Source: Diospyros lotus
Taxonomy: Eukaryota; Streptophyta; Magnoliopsida; Ericales; Ebenaceae
Direction: 5' to 3'
Assembly (NCBI RefSeq): GCF_014633365.1
Contig: NC_068349.1
Span: 14,956,753-15,020,752 of the forward strand
Length of the DNA stretch: 64,000 nt
In this document: one piece after another, positions 11,601 to 26,600 of the stretch
Position numbering within the stretch: the first letter of the stretch is position 1
How the letters are laid out: each line of letters starts with the position of its first letter
The notes under the pieces: model-generated
Database searches by the model: none
The model's input: the letters and a program-made list of their open reading frames with translations, nothing else
What the model was told of the DNA's origin: nothing
Translations under genes and position numbers: made by a program

Positions 11601-14600
11601 TAGGATAGGCTAATAGCCCTAGAGTCAATCTCATGTTTGATGAAGTTTCTATCAATACGTGCATGCTTCATTCGATCATGTTGTATAGGGTAGTGAACTA
11701 TACTTATTGCTGATTGACTGTCAATGTACAACTTTATAGGATCTATTCTAGGAATATTTAGATCCTGTAGAAGTCTCTTGATCCAAATAAGTTCACATAC
11801 TGTTTGTGTAGTTGCTCGGTATTCTACTTCAGCACTACTCTTAGCCACAACAGACTATTTCTTGCTCCTTTATGTCACAAGATTTCTCCATAATTTAGTT
11901 CAATACCCGGTTGTATATTTGTTGTCCTCAACTAATCCAGCCCAATCTGCATCTGCAAACCCTTCTATATCTCAGTTTTCATTTTTCTTGAATAGAATTC
12001 CCTTGCCTAGAGTTCCTTTTAGATGCTTTAGTACATGATTAGCTACCTCTAAATGCTACTTTGTGGGAGAATGCATAAAATGACTGATCACACTAACACT
12101 AAAGGCAATAGCAGGCCTAGTGAGAGAAAGATATATTAATTTTCCTACCAGTCGTTGGTATTGCTCACAATCTACGAAAGGATCAGTCTCAGTGACCTTT
12201 TGCTTCCAATTCCTCTCTAAAGGAGTTCCTGTAGGTTTGCATCTAATCTTCCTAGTTTCCTTTAGCAAATCTAGGACATATTTTCTTTGAGTGCTAAATA
12301 TTCCTTGTTTGCTCCAAGCTATTTCTATACCAAGGAAGTATCTAAGAGCTCCAAGATCCTTAACTTGAAATTCACTTTTCAAGTGATTTTTTAATTTTGT
12401 AATTTCCTTATGATCATCACCAATAATCACAATATCATCAACATACACAATCAAAATAGCTCTCTTTCCACTTGCTGACTGTTTTATGAAAAGCGTTTGA
12501 TCAGATTGTCCTTGGATATATCCAAAAAAATTTAATGCAGTGCTAAATCTAGTAAACCATGCTCTAGGGGATTGTTTCATTCCATAGAGAGATTTCTTAA
12601 GTTTGCATACTTGTTGCTTCCTTCTTCAAATCCAGTAAGCATTTTCATAAATACTTTCTCCTCCAAATTTTTATTTAAAAATGCATTCTTGATGTCCATT
12701 TGATAAGAGTTCCCAATCAAGGTCAACTGCAAAAGATAGTAGAGCCTTGATTGAATTCATCTTGGCCACTAGAGCAAACATTTCTTCATAATTGATGTTA
12801 TATGTCTGTTTGTATCCCTGAGCCACTAATCTTGCTTTATATCTCTCCATCTCTCCATCAAGCTTGAATTTCATAGTAAATATCCATTTGCAACCCATAA
12901 TTTTCTTCCCTTAGGGAAGATCAACTACCTCCCAAGCTTCATTTTCCAAGAGAGCTCCCATTTCTTCATCTACAACAGCTTTCCACTTTGGATCTTAGAG
13001 AGCTTGTTGAATATCTTTTGGAATTTCTACAATGTCTACACTTGCAACAAATGCCATGTATTGATGAGACGATTTAGTGTAGGTTAAGTGATTTGAGATG
13101 GGATACTAAGTGCATGATCATACTCCTTTTCTAAGAGCAATTGGGAGGTTTAAGTCATCAGTTAACATCATACCTTTGTTTGTGGGTTCTAAACTTGGCC
13201 TTAGTTCAAACGATTGCACAGCTTGGGGATCTTTCGATCTCCTTGAATAAACCATGATTGGTTTTGCAATACTTGGTTCTCCCCCTTGATTCAATACTTG
13301 ATAAGATGATCATACAAATAAGATGATCAAGACTTTGATTCTATTCTTAAATATTCCGACTCTTTCCTGTATTCCATTCGAAGGGATGCACTTATCTAAA
13401 TGAATCCTATCTCTTGCCAGTAATCGTTGCTCTATTGCTCCTAGAACCGGGGGAAGACTAAATGAGTGAAAAGAAGACATTTTGGGGGCAAGTGTATTAG
13501 GCTTCGTGCCAATAAATCTCGTTGCTGGTTGATCTCCCTCAGAGCGAGTAGTTGTTGCTGCTTCCTCTTTCGTTCAAGCAACATGAAGCTCATTTTCATT
13601 GACTGACTCAGAAATGAGCTAAGAAGACGGACTAACTGGCACCCTACAATATAAAAGGCTGATCCCACTTTGTTAGTGGCTCCATCAGTCAGTTAAGCTA
13701 CTACTATCTCATTCCCTGAATCATCGGACACAACCATACCTTATGTGAGTTTGTTTGCTAGGATAGAGGTGTCAGAGGACTTTCCCGATTCAATTAAAGG
13801 AATCTCATCTCTCTTCTAATACAAATAGAATAGGAAGAGTAGGAAGTCCATGGCTTTGAGCTTGGCCTAACTGCTTCCTCCACTAATTACCGGAAGAAGC
13901 TGGGGCCTGTGTCAAGCACACTTGGCATGTTTAAACCAGCAGATTGGGTGCGTATGTCTTGATTTGAAAATGATTGGTAAGCTGGGCAGTTTTGAGTTGA
14001 GCTTCTATGGTTGTAATAACCTGCCGGTACGAAGAGAAAAGAAACTGCTATCATATACGTACTCTATATCTATATAACGAGGATTTGAAAAGGTGCCTCT
14101 AGAGGCTGGGGGGTTCCAACCTATTAACATAAGAGTGGCCTCCCCCCGTATTAAGTAGTTCTAAGGAGCTGGATGATTCGAAGGAGTCAGCTTATTAACT
14201 ATTGTTGGTGAAAGGATTGATCATGCAAAGGTGCTCAAGACGAAAGATCAATTCATGGTGAGACAAAGAACCTTTCTACTTGAGAGTGGAACGCCTTCTG
14301 TCTGCCGCTAATGAGGATGCATGCGTAGCTCCCCCAAATATAGGCGAGGCCTTACGCATTTAGCTAATCTCGAATGTTGTTACCCAATTCGCTATCCCCA
14401 CGATTGGAGCTTTACATCAAGTGGAAAACTGGGCGCTACTGATGCTGCTCATTCCACCATGCTCTTTAAGATGTGTTGCTTCTAGTTCGACTGGAGAATT
14501 TGACTATAGAAAATGTAACCGGTGTGGTTAGTGGTGGGGGAGTTGTCTCCAATCACGCTCCCTATTCTACTAACTATTATATTATAAACAATTCAATCTC

Positions 14601-17600
14601 TATTATTTTTTTACCTCAAAAACTGTACTTACTCCAACCACACTCCCTATTCCACTCTCTAGTTGACTCATTATTTCATTTATTTATTAATAAACTTCAA
14701 TTCTAATTTCTTTTTACCTTATAATTTTCACTACTATAAAAATTTAATATTTATTTTATAATTTAATAATAAATATTATTGTATTAAAATTTAATATTAT
14801 TTAATATATATTTTTAAATCAATTTACTAATATTTTTTAAATAAAATTATTTAACAAAATTTTTTAAATAAAATACACAAACCCTATCAATTACTGTCTT
14901 CTCCTCCTCCGTCGTCGTGTCTATTCATCTTTCATCGCTCCTTCACTGCTGACTCTTTGTCTTCTCTGGCTGCAGGCCTCTTCTGATTCATCCTTTCCAA
15001 CCACCTGTCCAAAGTCGATGGCAAATCGACTGCAATCGGCAATGATCGTTGGTTGCAATTGGCGATGATCGTTATGGGGGCATCAGTTGTTGAGATGATC
15101 GTTGTGGGTAGATCTGGAGAGGGTTGTGGTCAACAAATCGATCGCCAAATGTGGCAAGGTGTCAGCAACTCACTATTGATTTGGCAAGGGAATTTAGTGA
15201 TGGCAAGCAGCGTTGGAGCCCTGAAATTTGACAACCTCCCTAAAAATTTGGATTGGCGAGGGAAATGGAAACCGATTGGAGACAGCCTAAGGCCCTTAGG
15301 TTTTGTCCAAATCCCACTTGGTTTTAGATTCAATTTCCCCTTTATTTCTAATTCCCCAATTAATCATAATCCTTATTAAATCCTAACCAACTAATACATA
15401 AGTTTTTCTTCTTATTTATTCTCAAAATTTACATGATCAATCCTAATCCCTTTTCAACAAGGGATTAGTTTGTCTCCAAACTTTAGATGAATAATTTCCT
15501 CTTCTACAAGGAATTGATTTGTTATCAATTCCATAATTAATCCTAATATCCATCCTTATCCTTATCCTTCTCAAATCATATTAAGATAATATCCATATAT
15601 GTCTTGGATTTATCTCTCAATTTTCCCTTAGAGTCAATCCTAATCCTATTCAAATTCTCTTCCAATCACATATATATATATGTATATATAATTATGATTT
15701 TCCTTATTTATCCCAGACTTCATCAAGTTTAATTCAAAATTTCAGCCTCACTTAAATCCCTCCACAACTAGGATAATCCCTCTTATCTCAATCTCTATTA
15801 GAATTTGAACTCAATTCCAATTTCTTTGAAACTTTAAATTATCATAATTTATAATGGTTTTAGAAAGAAATCCTATTTCCTCTTGGATTAAAAGAGAGGA
15901 TAATTTAAACATAACACTATTTCAGAGCTAGAACAGTGCAATAACAGTAGTGGCAGAATGAAGAAATGACAGAAAGGCAGAGGAAGAAATGGCAGAAGAA
16001 AGAAACGACCGGCGGTAATGGGCGTGATGGCGGATCTGGGCACGGCGGTGATAGCAGTGGCGGGTGTAGAAGACGAACGGCGATGGTGGCTGGAGGAGGA
16101 CGAATGACTGTGGTCGGAGGGGGCTGATCTTAGTTGCTTGCTGGGAGAGAAGAGAATGCAGAAGAGAATTCAAAACAGGGGCGTTTTTCGTATTTTGGTT
16201 TTAACAATGTGTTTTGGCTGAAAATAGCCAAAATGCATCTTTGGTGTTTTTGAGTTTTGTCTGTAAATTTTTTTTGTGTTTTGGAAAATGCATTTTTGAA
16301 AACGGGTAAGTAAACACATTTTGGGTGTTTTGAAAAATTGAAAATAGAAAACAGCCCGAAAACCACAAAGGGAACAGGCCCTTAGTTTTCTTGGAGCTGA
16401 AACTCTCTAGAGAGAATTCCTCTCTTGAATAAAGCTGAGAGTGCTATGAAGTGGCTGGGGACCCCTATTTATACCAGCCCTGAAGCTTTCAAGAGAAGCC
16501 ACTCCTATTTTGCAACCAAAAAAAACCTCCGAAAAGCCACTAATCTTCTAAGAATCCCAACAAAATAACTGGTCTTACAAAGACACCAAAATTACAAAAA
16601 CGACCCCAAAACATATACCAAAATACACCTCTAAAGATAAAATTACCAAAATACCCCTAATAATCAATTAGAAGAAAAACACATGAAAGGATGATAATTA
16701 TGTACAAGTTTCCATCATTCATCCACTAGTCAAATATAGGGATGACAATCGCCTATCTATGTTACCTTCACCTCATCAAGCGTGTGTATTGATCAAGATT
16801 CCTTATCCTATTTCAAAGGTCCCACCCTTGCTTCACAAAGGATCTCGATCGCTTTTATTCTCCCAGAACCTCTAACTACTCCTCCAGACCTAGGATCATA
16901 TTATTTGATCCTATAAACTGGAAATTATGATTCCTCACTTTTTTGTTCGCCTTGATTCTCTCACTTTCACGCCCTAAGAGGTCTTGAATGCCTAACTACC
17001 TGTCATTACTTTGCAGAAGTATTCAGTTCATCAACTCCTTTGATGTAAGCATCTTTGACCCACTTGCCCACAGATATATAAAGTTTTTAACTAATACTAT
17101 AGTTTTGGCTTTAGACTTTTTTAATCACAAGGAATTTAAAACCAAAACTTCTGATTTGTTTATGAATAGAGTTCTCTCAAAATGAATATTAAAGTTTAAT
17201 ATAAACATGTTGCAAATCTATAGATGACGAAAATGTTAGTGGTTACTGGTTTCACATAAAATATATTTCTTATTTGTTTTTTGTGTTATGTCTTACTATT
17301 TCAAAAGTATGTCAACTAGTACATGTAGAGTCATATTCATGTCACATTCAATGTTTATGTTTCTTAATCTTGTGTGATTGGTATTTTTTATAAGTTGAAA
17401 GTAATTTTTGACAAAAAACATAGAAGCACCCAATCACATTTCTCTCAGTTCTTTTCTTCTTCCATAATCTTTTTCTCCATGGTTATGGTATTAAGCATGG
17501 AACGTAAGGCCAGAAACAGAGAAGCAAAGAGGATATGAACAGGAAGATGGTAACTCATGGAGATGAGACATCAGCATCCATATGGCTGCCAAACTTAAAA

Positions 17601-20600
17601 ACTCAGTTAGTTTGTCTTGCACACCAATGAAAATCTTTTCTAGATTCTGTTAGATTTGTCAGCAATTTCAAGGACACCTTTACAGCGCCTTTCTTGATGC
17701 TGAAAACTTTATCAAGCAAGAGATTACCTGCAAAAATGGCCATTAGACTGGCCGTCTGCCCTTTGCCTAGACAACCATGCAATTAAGTGGCAGATAATAT
17801 AAGTAATGACACAAAACTGACATACCAACAATCAATATATAGATATATATGGACTCTTTTTGACAAATTCGAGTGTTTTAATTTTGATTATTCAACAATG
17901 AATGGGTAGTGTCCCTTGTCAACACCCTGTTCACCTAGGAGCCTTATCCATATGCTTACGCGTGTGATTCATACAACCATTCATAAAGGCTTAGAGTATC
18001 AACAAGCAGCTAACCTCACATGGGCATAAGTCAATCAGGGGAGAAACATAATGACTCTACTTCTCCTGTGCACTAATGAATTAATTCATATTCCCGATGG
18101 TTCTGACATTGTTCAGATTGTTGGATGCCCAGATTTGGGCCATAAATCCCACCAAGTGATGTCCATTTAAAAACAAAATCATTAACCTATATTTACCCGT
18201 GTCATTAGAGATTGAAACTGAAAACTGAGTCAAAAGCATTACCTTCACAGAAGGAGTAAGTAATCTGTATGCTGATGCTATAGAAGTGGCTGGAAGACGA
18301 GACTCTTCAGCAGCTTCTTCACTTCCATCACATTCTTGGTCACCATCTTCATCTTGTTTGCTGTCTTCTGAGCCTAAGAGCAATGGTTGCCCAAGACCAT
18401 TTTCAATTGCATCATTCACTACTTGATCTGCCAACAAAAGACCCATCATCTCTGCCATCCTTTTGAAACGTCAGCTAATATATATGTATAAATAATATAT
18501 GTACCCCTAAGCTGTAGCAAGGGGTACATGTGAGCTCTCGATTTTCTGACAACAGTTTTAAGTGATTGAGAATGGTAAAAACAAACAGGAGATGCAGGTT
18601 ACCCAGTTTTGCCAAAAATATCCACCAATATCTGTGTTACTTTAGCAAATATTCAAATTTTTATTAGTTGTAAGAACTCTTCTAACTTGCTGAACATTTT
18701 AGCTATTAATTGATACAGAACCAATAACAAGAACAAGGAACAACTAAAAACTCAACTCATTACCTCAATATCAAAATCATTACCTCATGGGTAAAGGTTG
18801 AGTCTTCTCAGCCTTCCTATTTTTACATTACCTATTTTTGGTCTTTTCCATTGTCACTTGTTTTGACTTACTATGGCTCCTATTTTTATTCCGTGTTCAT
18901 AAGAAATGTTTGAAGCAAGATGTTCCAGCTAGGTGGAACTCTACTTATCTTATGCTTGAGAGTGCAATTTATTACCATCAAGCTTCTAATTATTTGGCTC
19001 TAACTGATCAAAATTTTCACTATTGCCCTAATGATAGTGAGTGGAATAAGAGTCAAAAGATTTCTAAGTTTTTATCTTATTTTTATAATATAACTTGTAT
19101 TCTTTCTGGAACTAAGTATCCCACTTCAAATTTGTACTTTCCATTAATATTTAAGGCTTATTTAGCTCAAGGTGAGTCATAGGTGAGAGGCACCCTTAAG
19201 GCACTATGATATTATATTGCCCGAGGCACAAGGTGCCTAAAAGCAATCACTTGAGTGAACAAGGCACTAAATTGACATAAAAACTAATAAACATATTTAA
19301 CATGAAAAAGATAATCAAATAATATTTATAAGTCTTCAAAAAATATTCCTAAATATGAATTTGTTTAAGAATGTTCAAACAAATAACTCCAAAGTCTTGC
19401 AAAAAGGGGATAATGTTCAACAACAAACAACAACATATCCAGCATTTATCCCACTATGTGGGGTCGGTTACATGAATTCTAGACTTCCATGTATTTCTGT
19501 CTTTTGTCATATCTTCATTTAGGTTCATACACTTCATATCAAACTTTAATGTCTCTCCCAAAATCTTCTTGGGTCTGCCTCTACCTCTTTTTTTGACTAA
19601 TTGTTTCATTTCATCAACTCTTCTCACAAGAGCGTCTCTTGGTCTCCTTCTCACATGATCAAACCATCTTAGTCTAGTCTCTCTCATCTTCTCCTCGATT
19701 GGCACTATTCCTATCTTATTACGAATAACTTCATTTCTAATTTTTTCCTTTCTTGTATGGCCGCACATCCATCTTAACATCCTTATCTCCACTACGCTCG
19801 TCTTTTGCTCATGCTGGTATTTGACTGCCCAACATTCTGAACCATACAACAAGACTGATCTTGTAGCTGTCCTATAGAATTTTCCTTTCAGTTTTAATGG
19901 GATTTTACCATCACATAACACCCTCGATGCATTTCTCCATTTTAGCCAACCTGCCTTAATTCTATGTGTGACATCCTCGTGAATTTCTCCATCTTTTTAA
20001 ATCACTAATCCCAAATATCGAAAATGGTCTTTTCTTTGTAAGATTTGGTCTTCCAATTTTATTATAATATCCTCCACTCTTGCATTCTTATTAAATTTAT
20101 ATTCCATATATTCTATTTTCCTTCTGCTTAATTTAAATCCCTTAGATTCTAAAATGTTTCTCCACAACTCAAGCTTAGTGTTCACTCCTTCTTTTGTTTC
20201 ATCCACCAACACTATGTCGTCTGCAAATAGCATACACCATGGCACCTCTGTCTGAATATCTTTAGTGAATTCATCCATTACTAGAGCAAATAAGTATGGA
20301 CTTAATGCAGAACCTCGATGCAGTCCTATTGTAATTTTAAACAATTCAGTATCCCCTCCGCATGTTCTGACCCTTGTCTCTGCACCGTGACACATGTCCT
20401 TAAGGGATTGTATAAAGGCTATTCTGACTCCTTTCTTCTCTAAAACCCTTCATAATACTTCTCTAAGGACCGTATCATAGGCCTTTTCTAGATCTATAAA
20501 TACCATATGTAAGTCATTCTGATGATCTTGATGTTGAGCCAAGTTGCTCCAATCAACCTATTGTGTATTTTGATGTTTAACAAAACATAATTTTAGTAAA

Positions 20601-23600
20601 ACTATTTTTAGTATGTTTAAAACTCTTAATGGATTTTTGATACTTGTTAAGTATTATAGTATTTTGTGTATCAAAATGAACCAAGAAATGCTATTTGATT
20701 CTAAGTAGAATATTAACACATTATAAGGGAACATATAAGAAAATGTGGACATTTAGTTAAACTAAATAAATGTAAATATCTTGTAATGAATTTATGCTAA
20801 TGTATTGTATTATCAAAGAAAATCTTATTTTTTTGAAATCTGGACTGAGAGTCGACTCCCAGTGAGGGACAGTCGACTGTAAGTCAAAATGGCAGTCGAC
20901 TGTGGATGTGCATCAGTCGACATAGCCGAGCATTGTTTATGCAGAGTTGAGGTAGCCGAGAGTGGGTTTTGGCCAGTCGACTGTAGGCCAATGAGAGTCG
21001 ACTGTCTGTGAGAAAGTCGACTGTGGGTTGAACGAGAGTCGACTATGTGTGTCGCGGAGTCAACTGCCAATTAGAGCAGTCGACTGCCAAACTCCAACGG
21101 TCGGATTTTTGGAGCCGTTGCAGGTCGTTTTGGAAGCCTCAATATAAATATCAAACGGAGAAATCTTGAGAAGGCTAATGCTCTACCATTTCCTATCTTC
21201 CTAAAGCACACCCAAGCTCTCAAGCACTCAATCAAAGCAATCCAAGACCCAAGGAGCTTCAAAGATCTATCCATTGGAGCCTCAAGGCAAAGAAGAAGTT
21301 TTCTTCTTATTGGTAACTTGTATCATTTCATCTTGCCTTGTATATTGTTCTTGTATTGATATCGATTGTAGTCCAAGTGTGTTGGACATAGGATTGATTT
21401 ATTTGTATTAGATTGTGGATTGTAAGTGGCATCCTAGAGCCCAAGTAATCTAGGTGTATTATTGTGTTGTATTAGTTTCCGGGGTGAGCTAAGGGGAAAC
21501 CTCGGGGTGTACAAGTTTGCTAGGGGTTCTTGTGTGGAAACCTAGTGGTGGTTTTAGTAGAACCTTAAGTGTCGGTTTGACCTTGAGAGAGTGGAGTAGG
21601 TGTTGGATACACCAAACCACTATATATCTTGTGTTTATATTGTGGTTGTTTGTGTATTTATATTGCTATCATTTCCAAACAACATATATATTTACAACAA
21701 GTGTATTTTGTGTATAAGAAAATCTCAAGAGTTTTTAAAAAGGAAAGAATCAATTCAATAAGTTTTTAATCACTCAATTCACCCCCCCCTCTTGAGTGGC
21801 CATTGTGTGTATCAAGGGACCAACACTTGATACCTTTCCATTAGGCGCCTCAGTAGGTATATAGCTTCCATTGTTAACCTATCAGGCATGAAACCAAACT
21901 GATTTTCCGAGACCTTTATTTCTTTTCTAAGCCTCTGCTCTATTACTCTCACCCAGAGTTTCATGGTATGGCTCATTAACTTAATTCCTCTGTAATTTTC
22001 ACAGTTTTGAACATCTCCTTTGTTCTTGTATATAGGAACCAAAATACTCTTCCTCCACTCATCTGGCATCTTTTTTTATTTAAAAATTGCGTTAAATAAT
22101 TTCGTTAGCTAGAGATGCCCTCTTCTCCCATGCATTTCCATACTTCTATTGGTATATTATCCAATCCCATCGCCTTATGATTTTTCATCTTTTTTAATAC
22201 TTGTCTTATTTCATTTTAACTTATGCGTCGATAAAATGTATAGCTCACATTCCATTCGAAGTTACTAAGATGTCCCAACCTAACTCTTGTGTCGCTACCA
22301 TCATTGAATAATTTTGTGAAATACTCCTTCCATCTCTCCTTAATCGCTCCCTCATTCACTAATACATTTTGATTTTTATCTTTTATACATTTCACTTGAT
22401 TTAAATCCCTTGTTTTTCTTTCTCTTGCTTTAGCTAATTTATATATATCCCTTTCTCCATCTTTTGTATCAAATCGTTTATATAGATTCTCATATGCTTT
22501 TGACCTTACTTCACTAACAGCTCTTTTTGCTATCTTTTTTGCTTCTTTATAATTTTTTTTATTTTCTTCATTGTTGCACTGATATACATACAGCCTTATA
22601 GCAAGTTTTATTATTTTTAATTTTCAATTGTACCTCTTCATTCCACCACCAAAACTCCTTAAGGATAGGAGCTCTACCATTTGTCTCTCCAAGGACTACC
22701 TTTGCCATGCTTCTCAGGGCATTAGCTATTTCTTTCCACATTTGGTTCGTCTATCCTTCTCTATTCCATTCCCTTTTACCCCTTAATTTTTCTTTGAAGA
22801 TTAGTTGTTTCTCCCCTTTTAAATCCCACCACCTGATTTTTGGATTTCTTCCAATTTCTTACTTGGACGTTAAGTACTAGAAGTCTATGTTGAGTAGTCA
22901 AACACTCTCCCAGTATCACCTTACAATTCCTACAACATAACCAATCCTCTTGTCTCATGAGGAAATAATCTATTTGGGTGCTTGATGTGACATTTTTATA
23001 TGTGATTAAGTGTTCGTCCCGTTTTTTGAACCTAGTATTGGTTATGATGAACCCATATGCCATAGCAAAATCTAGAATAGACTTACCCTCATTATTAATT
23101 TCCCCGAATCCATACTCTCCATGTACCTCTCTATAGCCGTTTCCGTCTCTACCCACATGCCCATTTAAGTCACCTCCTATAATCACTTTCTCTCCTCTTG
23201 GTATCATTTGTATGAGTCCCTCTAGGTCCTCTAAGAATTTTGTTTTTATCTCATCACCTAACCCCACTTATGATGCATATGTACTAAAGATATTCATAGT
23301 TATTCTTCCTAGACTAACCTTCACCATAATAATCATATTCCCTATTCTCTTTACATCCACTACCTCATCTACTAAGTTTTTATCCATAATAATCCCCACT
23401 CCATTTTTCGCTCGATCATTTCCTGTGTACCATATTTTATATCCAGTTTTTGATAAAGTTTTTGCTTTTTTCCCTACCCATCTTATCTCTTGAAGGCACA
23501 TAATATTAATCTTTCTCCTAATCATCACATCTACCACTTCCATAGTTTTGCCTGTTAATGTTCCTATGTTCCATGACCCAATCCTTAATCTATGATTTTG

Positions 23601-26600
23601 TTTTTGGCCTTGACTTTGAATTTGATTTTGTCTTTGATTTTGATTTTGTTTTTTATTTTAGTTTTGATTTTGATTTTGGACTAGTTTCTTTACCCACATC
23701 CATCCAAGCAAATGCGGGGACTCTTGCTCATTTGTCAGTACATCCAGGCGCCGATGCAACGGCCCTAGCTCACTTGACACTACACGCGGGCAGTGTAACG
23801 CGTCGCTATGAAGGCGCCCATGCCCTAATGATTTTTCATAATTTGTCTAGAGTTCATGTTTTGGATCTGACTAAAGTTTTCAAACATATATGCCTTTATT
23901 TTGCAAAAAGGCATATTTGGCTAGAGTTCATGTTTTGTCTATATTTGCCCACGCCCCAACATATATGCCTTTATCCGACTAGAGTTCATGTTTTGTCTAA
24001 AGTTTTCAAACAAACATATTTGGGATTTTGCAAAAATAGCAACTACCCTAAAGTGCCTTTATTTTGCTTCTATTTTCCTGATTTTTTTCTGCTTGTAAGT
24101 GCCTCTTTGTATGCCTCTTTTTATTTTTAGGGCCAATTCCTCTTTACCTTCTTTTTACACCTAGGTGAGCACCTTCGATGCCTATCATCTAATTTGAGGC
24201 ACTCACCTAGGCATTGCCTGATTGAAGTTGCCTCGCCTAGAGGTAGACGAGGCACTTCCATGGAGCCTTGAGGACCCCGAGTGCCTAGGTGAGCAATGCG
24301 ATCACCTTTGACTACACTGATTTAGCTTGAAACAAGAGTGTAAGAATTTTGATGGTATAAAAGGATTATGCAAGAAAAATGTATTCCAAATTTGACAAGT
24401 ATTAGAAAGATTTAGTATTATTCTATCAATTCCTTGTATTTTGGATCCAAGATATAAGCTTATGATTTCTTATCAAAAGGTCTATGGTCCATATTGTAGT
24501 GTTTTATTAACCTTGAAAGAGAAGTTATTCTCTTTGTTTGATGAATATGCAAGGAGAGGTCACTATAGCAATTCTTCAATTTCTAGTCAAATAAGACAAG
24601 AAGATGATGAATTGGAGAACGTATTCATATTTTTTAAAGTTACTTAAGTTAACTATGTTTTGTATTATTCTTTACATGATACTAATATCGAAGTAATATT
24701 ATTTTTATTGTAGGAGTCTGCATCTTTTAATAGCATGGAAGCTGTTAGTGGATATCCTAACTAAAGGGCTACCAATGAAGATGTTCGAAGACTTGGTAAG
24801 CAAGCTGGGAATGTGGGATATACATTCATCAGCTTGAGGGTGAGTGTTGGCATTTAGAGATTTCAAGGTGGCATGGGTTTCCTAAAATCAGTTTAGGAAA
24901 TCTTGCCTAAACTGGTCTTAGGAAACTTTCCTAAGTGCACAGCTGCTCTTCTTTCCTATGGTGTATAGATCTATAGTTTCCTATTGTATAGATTGATTGC
25001 TTTTCTTTTTATGTAAATCCCTCTTCTATAAAAGAAGAGCTCGTGTAATTGGATGTAGTAGAGAAGAAAACAGTTTTTCTTCCATTCCTTACACATAGAA
25101 ATAGATTGCCACTTTGTTAGAGAGAAGGCTCTTTCAAAAGATATTGCCACTGCATTTGTGAACTCTAATGACCAACTAGCCAATATCTTCAATAAATCCC
25201 TCCGTGGGTCAAGGATAACTTACATATATACCAAGCTGGTTGCATATGAGATGCATGCTCCAACTTGAGGGTGGGGAGGGAGTGTTGAATATTGTAATTA
25301 TTGTATAGTTAGTTGACCTAGTTGATTAGATGATTTATAGGCTGATGTATAGCTGATTTGATAGGCTGTATTTCAGGCATAATTCATGGTTCTCTTTGAA
25401 TAATGTATTGGTACGCTAATTAAAATTTGAAGGAAAAATTTTTGTTATATTCATAAGACATTGTAGTGAGAATAAGGTTCAACTTAACTAAAAGCAAGTC
25501 TACAATTACATAAAACCATAATAGTAGAACTAAAACAGGGGAAAAAAATGAATGCTAAGATAACAAATTGAAAGCTAATAATCATCTCAAAAGCTTAATG
25601 ATAACAGCACCTAAATCCCAAAAATCCCAAATCTCTAATCACCTTGTTTATGATTTACTTTTGACCCCTATCTTTAGAATTGCTTCCTTTCACAAGCTTA
25701 GATGATGGCTTGTATATGGCAGCAAGCCAAGCTCTTGAGCAATCTTGCGCAGCTTCCTCTTCATTTGGCATTTCAACACATTCACTATCTAGAGAACTCC
25801 ATCTCATCTCTGCCAATCTGGTAACAGAATCCCCCATGTTATCATTATCCGGATCAATATCCCAACTTCTATAAGGTCCAATTTCATAATTTTGACAAAA
25901 CCGTGATTGAATATGACTATTTGAATGAATAAAAACCAGTTTATCAGCCCTTGTACTGTTCATAATTTTGGGGTCGCCATTTTTGGTGATCCAAGTCATG
26001 TCCCTCCCCCTTCCAGTATGCACCCATACTGCAAACAGTTTCGTGCAATTGAAATGCATTTCATTTGGGGGGGGTGTTTCCACAAATTGTGTAACTATGG
26101 GCAAAACTAATAGATAAAATCCTACTATAATTAAGATTCCAATGGATATAATTCCAATCTAATTGGATTCTGACGTAACCTAACAAAAAGAAATTAGGAA
26201 ACAAAAGAGAATAGGAAATTAGCAAAAGAGATAAAATAAAACAAATATTAATTCCTATTTCTATGACTCAAATAATGTTTTCCAAAATATTTGCCTTTAT
26301 GCCCTACATCATTAATTATCTAAAAAACACTATCTATACTAAACTTAGTGAAAAATTGCAACTGTGCAAAGCCATAACATGATATGGATATAGCATGTCA
26401 TAATAGAGTGAACTAAACTTCAGCTACTACATGAGAAGCGGGTTCAAGACAAGATGATAATTTTTTCAGTCATATTCAATCTTCTTAGCACAGAAACACA
26501 GAAGAAAAATTGGAATATATAACAGATTGAAGTTAAAGTACCCGGTTTATGGCCTTGAGGTACGTGCATTTCTTCAGTCACAAAAGGAGGCTCTATAAAT

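Larger units (their letters stand above)
11218..13310 (-). mobile_element. 5'-truncated Ty1/copia retrotransposon
   Basis: It keeps the 3' half of pol and the 3' LTR. RT pieces are at 12671-12898 ([20 protein letters not shown]) and 12056-12580 (with intact YVDD); the RNase H end is at 11522-11848 ([20 protein letters not shown]). A linker typical of copia ([12 protein letters not shown]) lies near 13,150. Stops and frame changes occur. A purine tract precedes the LTR start (TGTTGG at 11485). The 5' break is at about 13,310, where mitochondrial-like DNA starts. Confidence 0.85.
19424..23840 (-). mobile_element. RTE-type LINE retrotransposon, split by a solo LTR
   Basis: A non-LTR retrotransposon with endonuclease, RT and a C-terminal tail, ending in a TTG-rich 3' tail (GTTGTTGTTTGTTGTTG near 19,424-19,440) typical of plant RTE elements. 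The 5' part (23,560-23,690) has a long purine-rich run of AAATCAAAATC units. The 5' limit is approximate. The solo LTR at 20,532-21,825 splits the RT. Stops and frameshifts make it inactive. Confidence 0.85.
19168..24319. mobile_element. hAT-type non-autonomous element carrying a LINE
   Basis: Perfect 8 bp target duplications ATTTAGCT flank it (19160-19167 and 24320-24327). The right end reads ...GACTACACTG (CAGTG on the other strand, a hAT end). The left end has lost part of this. Both arms (19,168-19,420 and 23,840-24,319) carry GAGGCAC / GCCTAGGTGAGC motifs. Without its LINE the element would be about 0.7 kb. Confidence 0.75.

Noticed and set aside
23558..24130. 190-codon Phe-rich open frame on the plus strand
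   Set aside because: It is antisense to the purine-rich 5' part of the LINE and to the arm of the hAT element.
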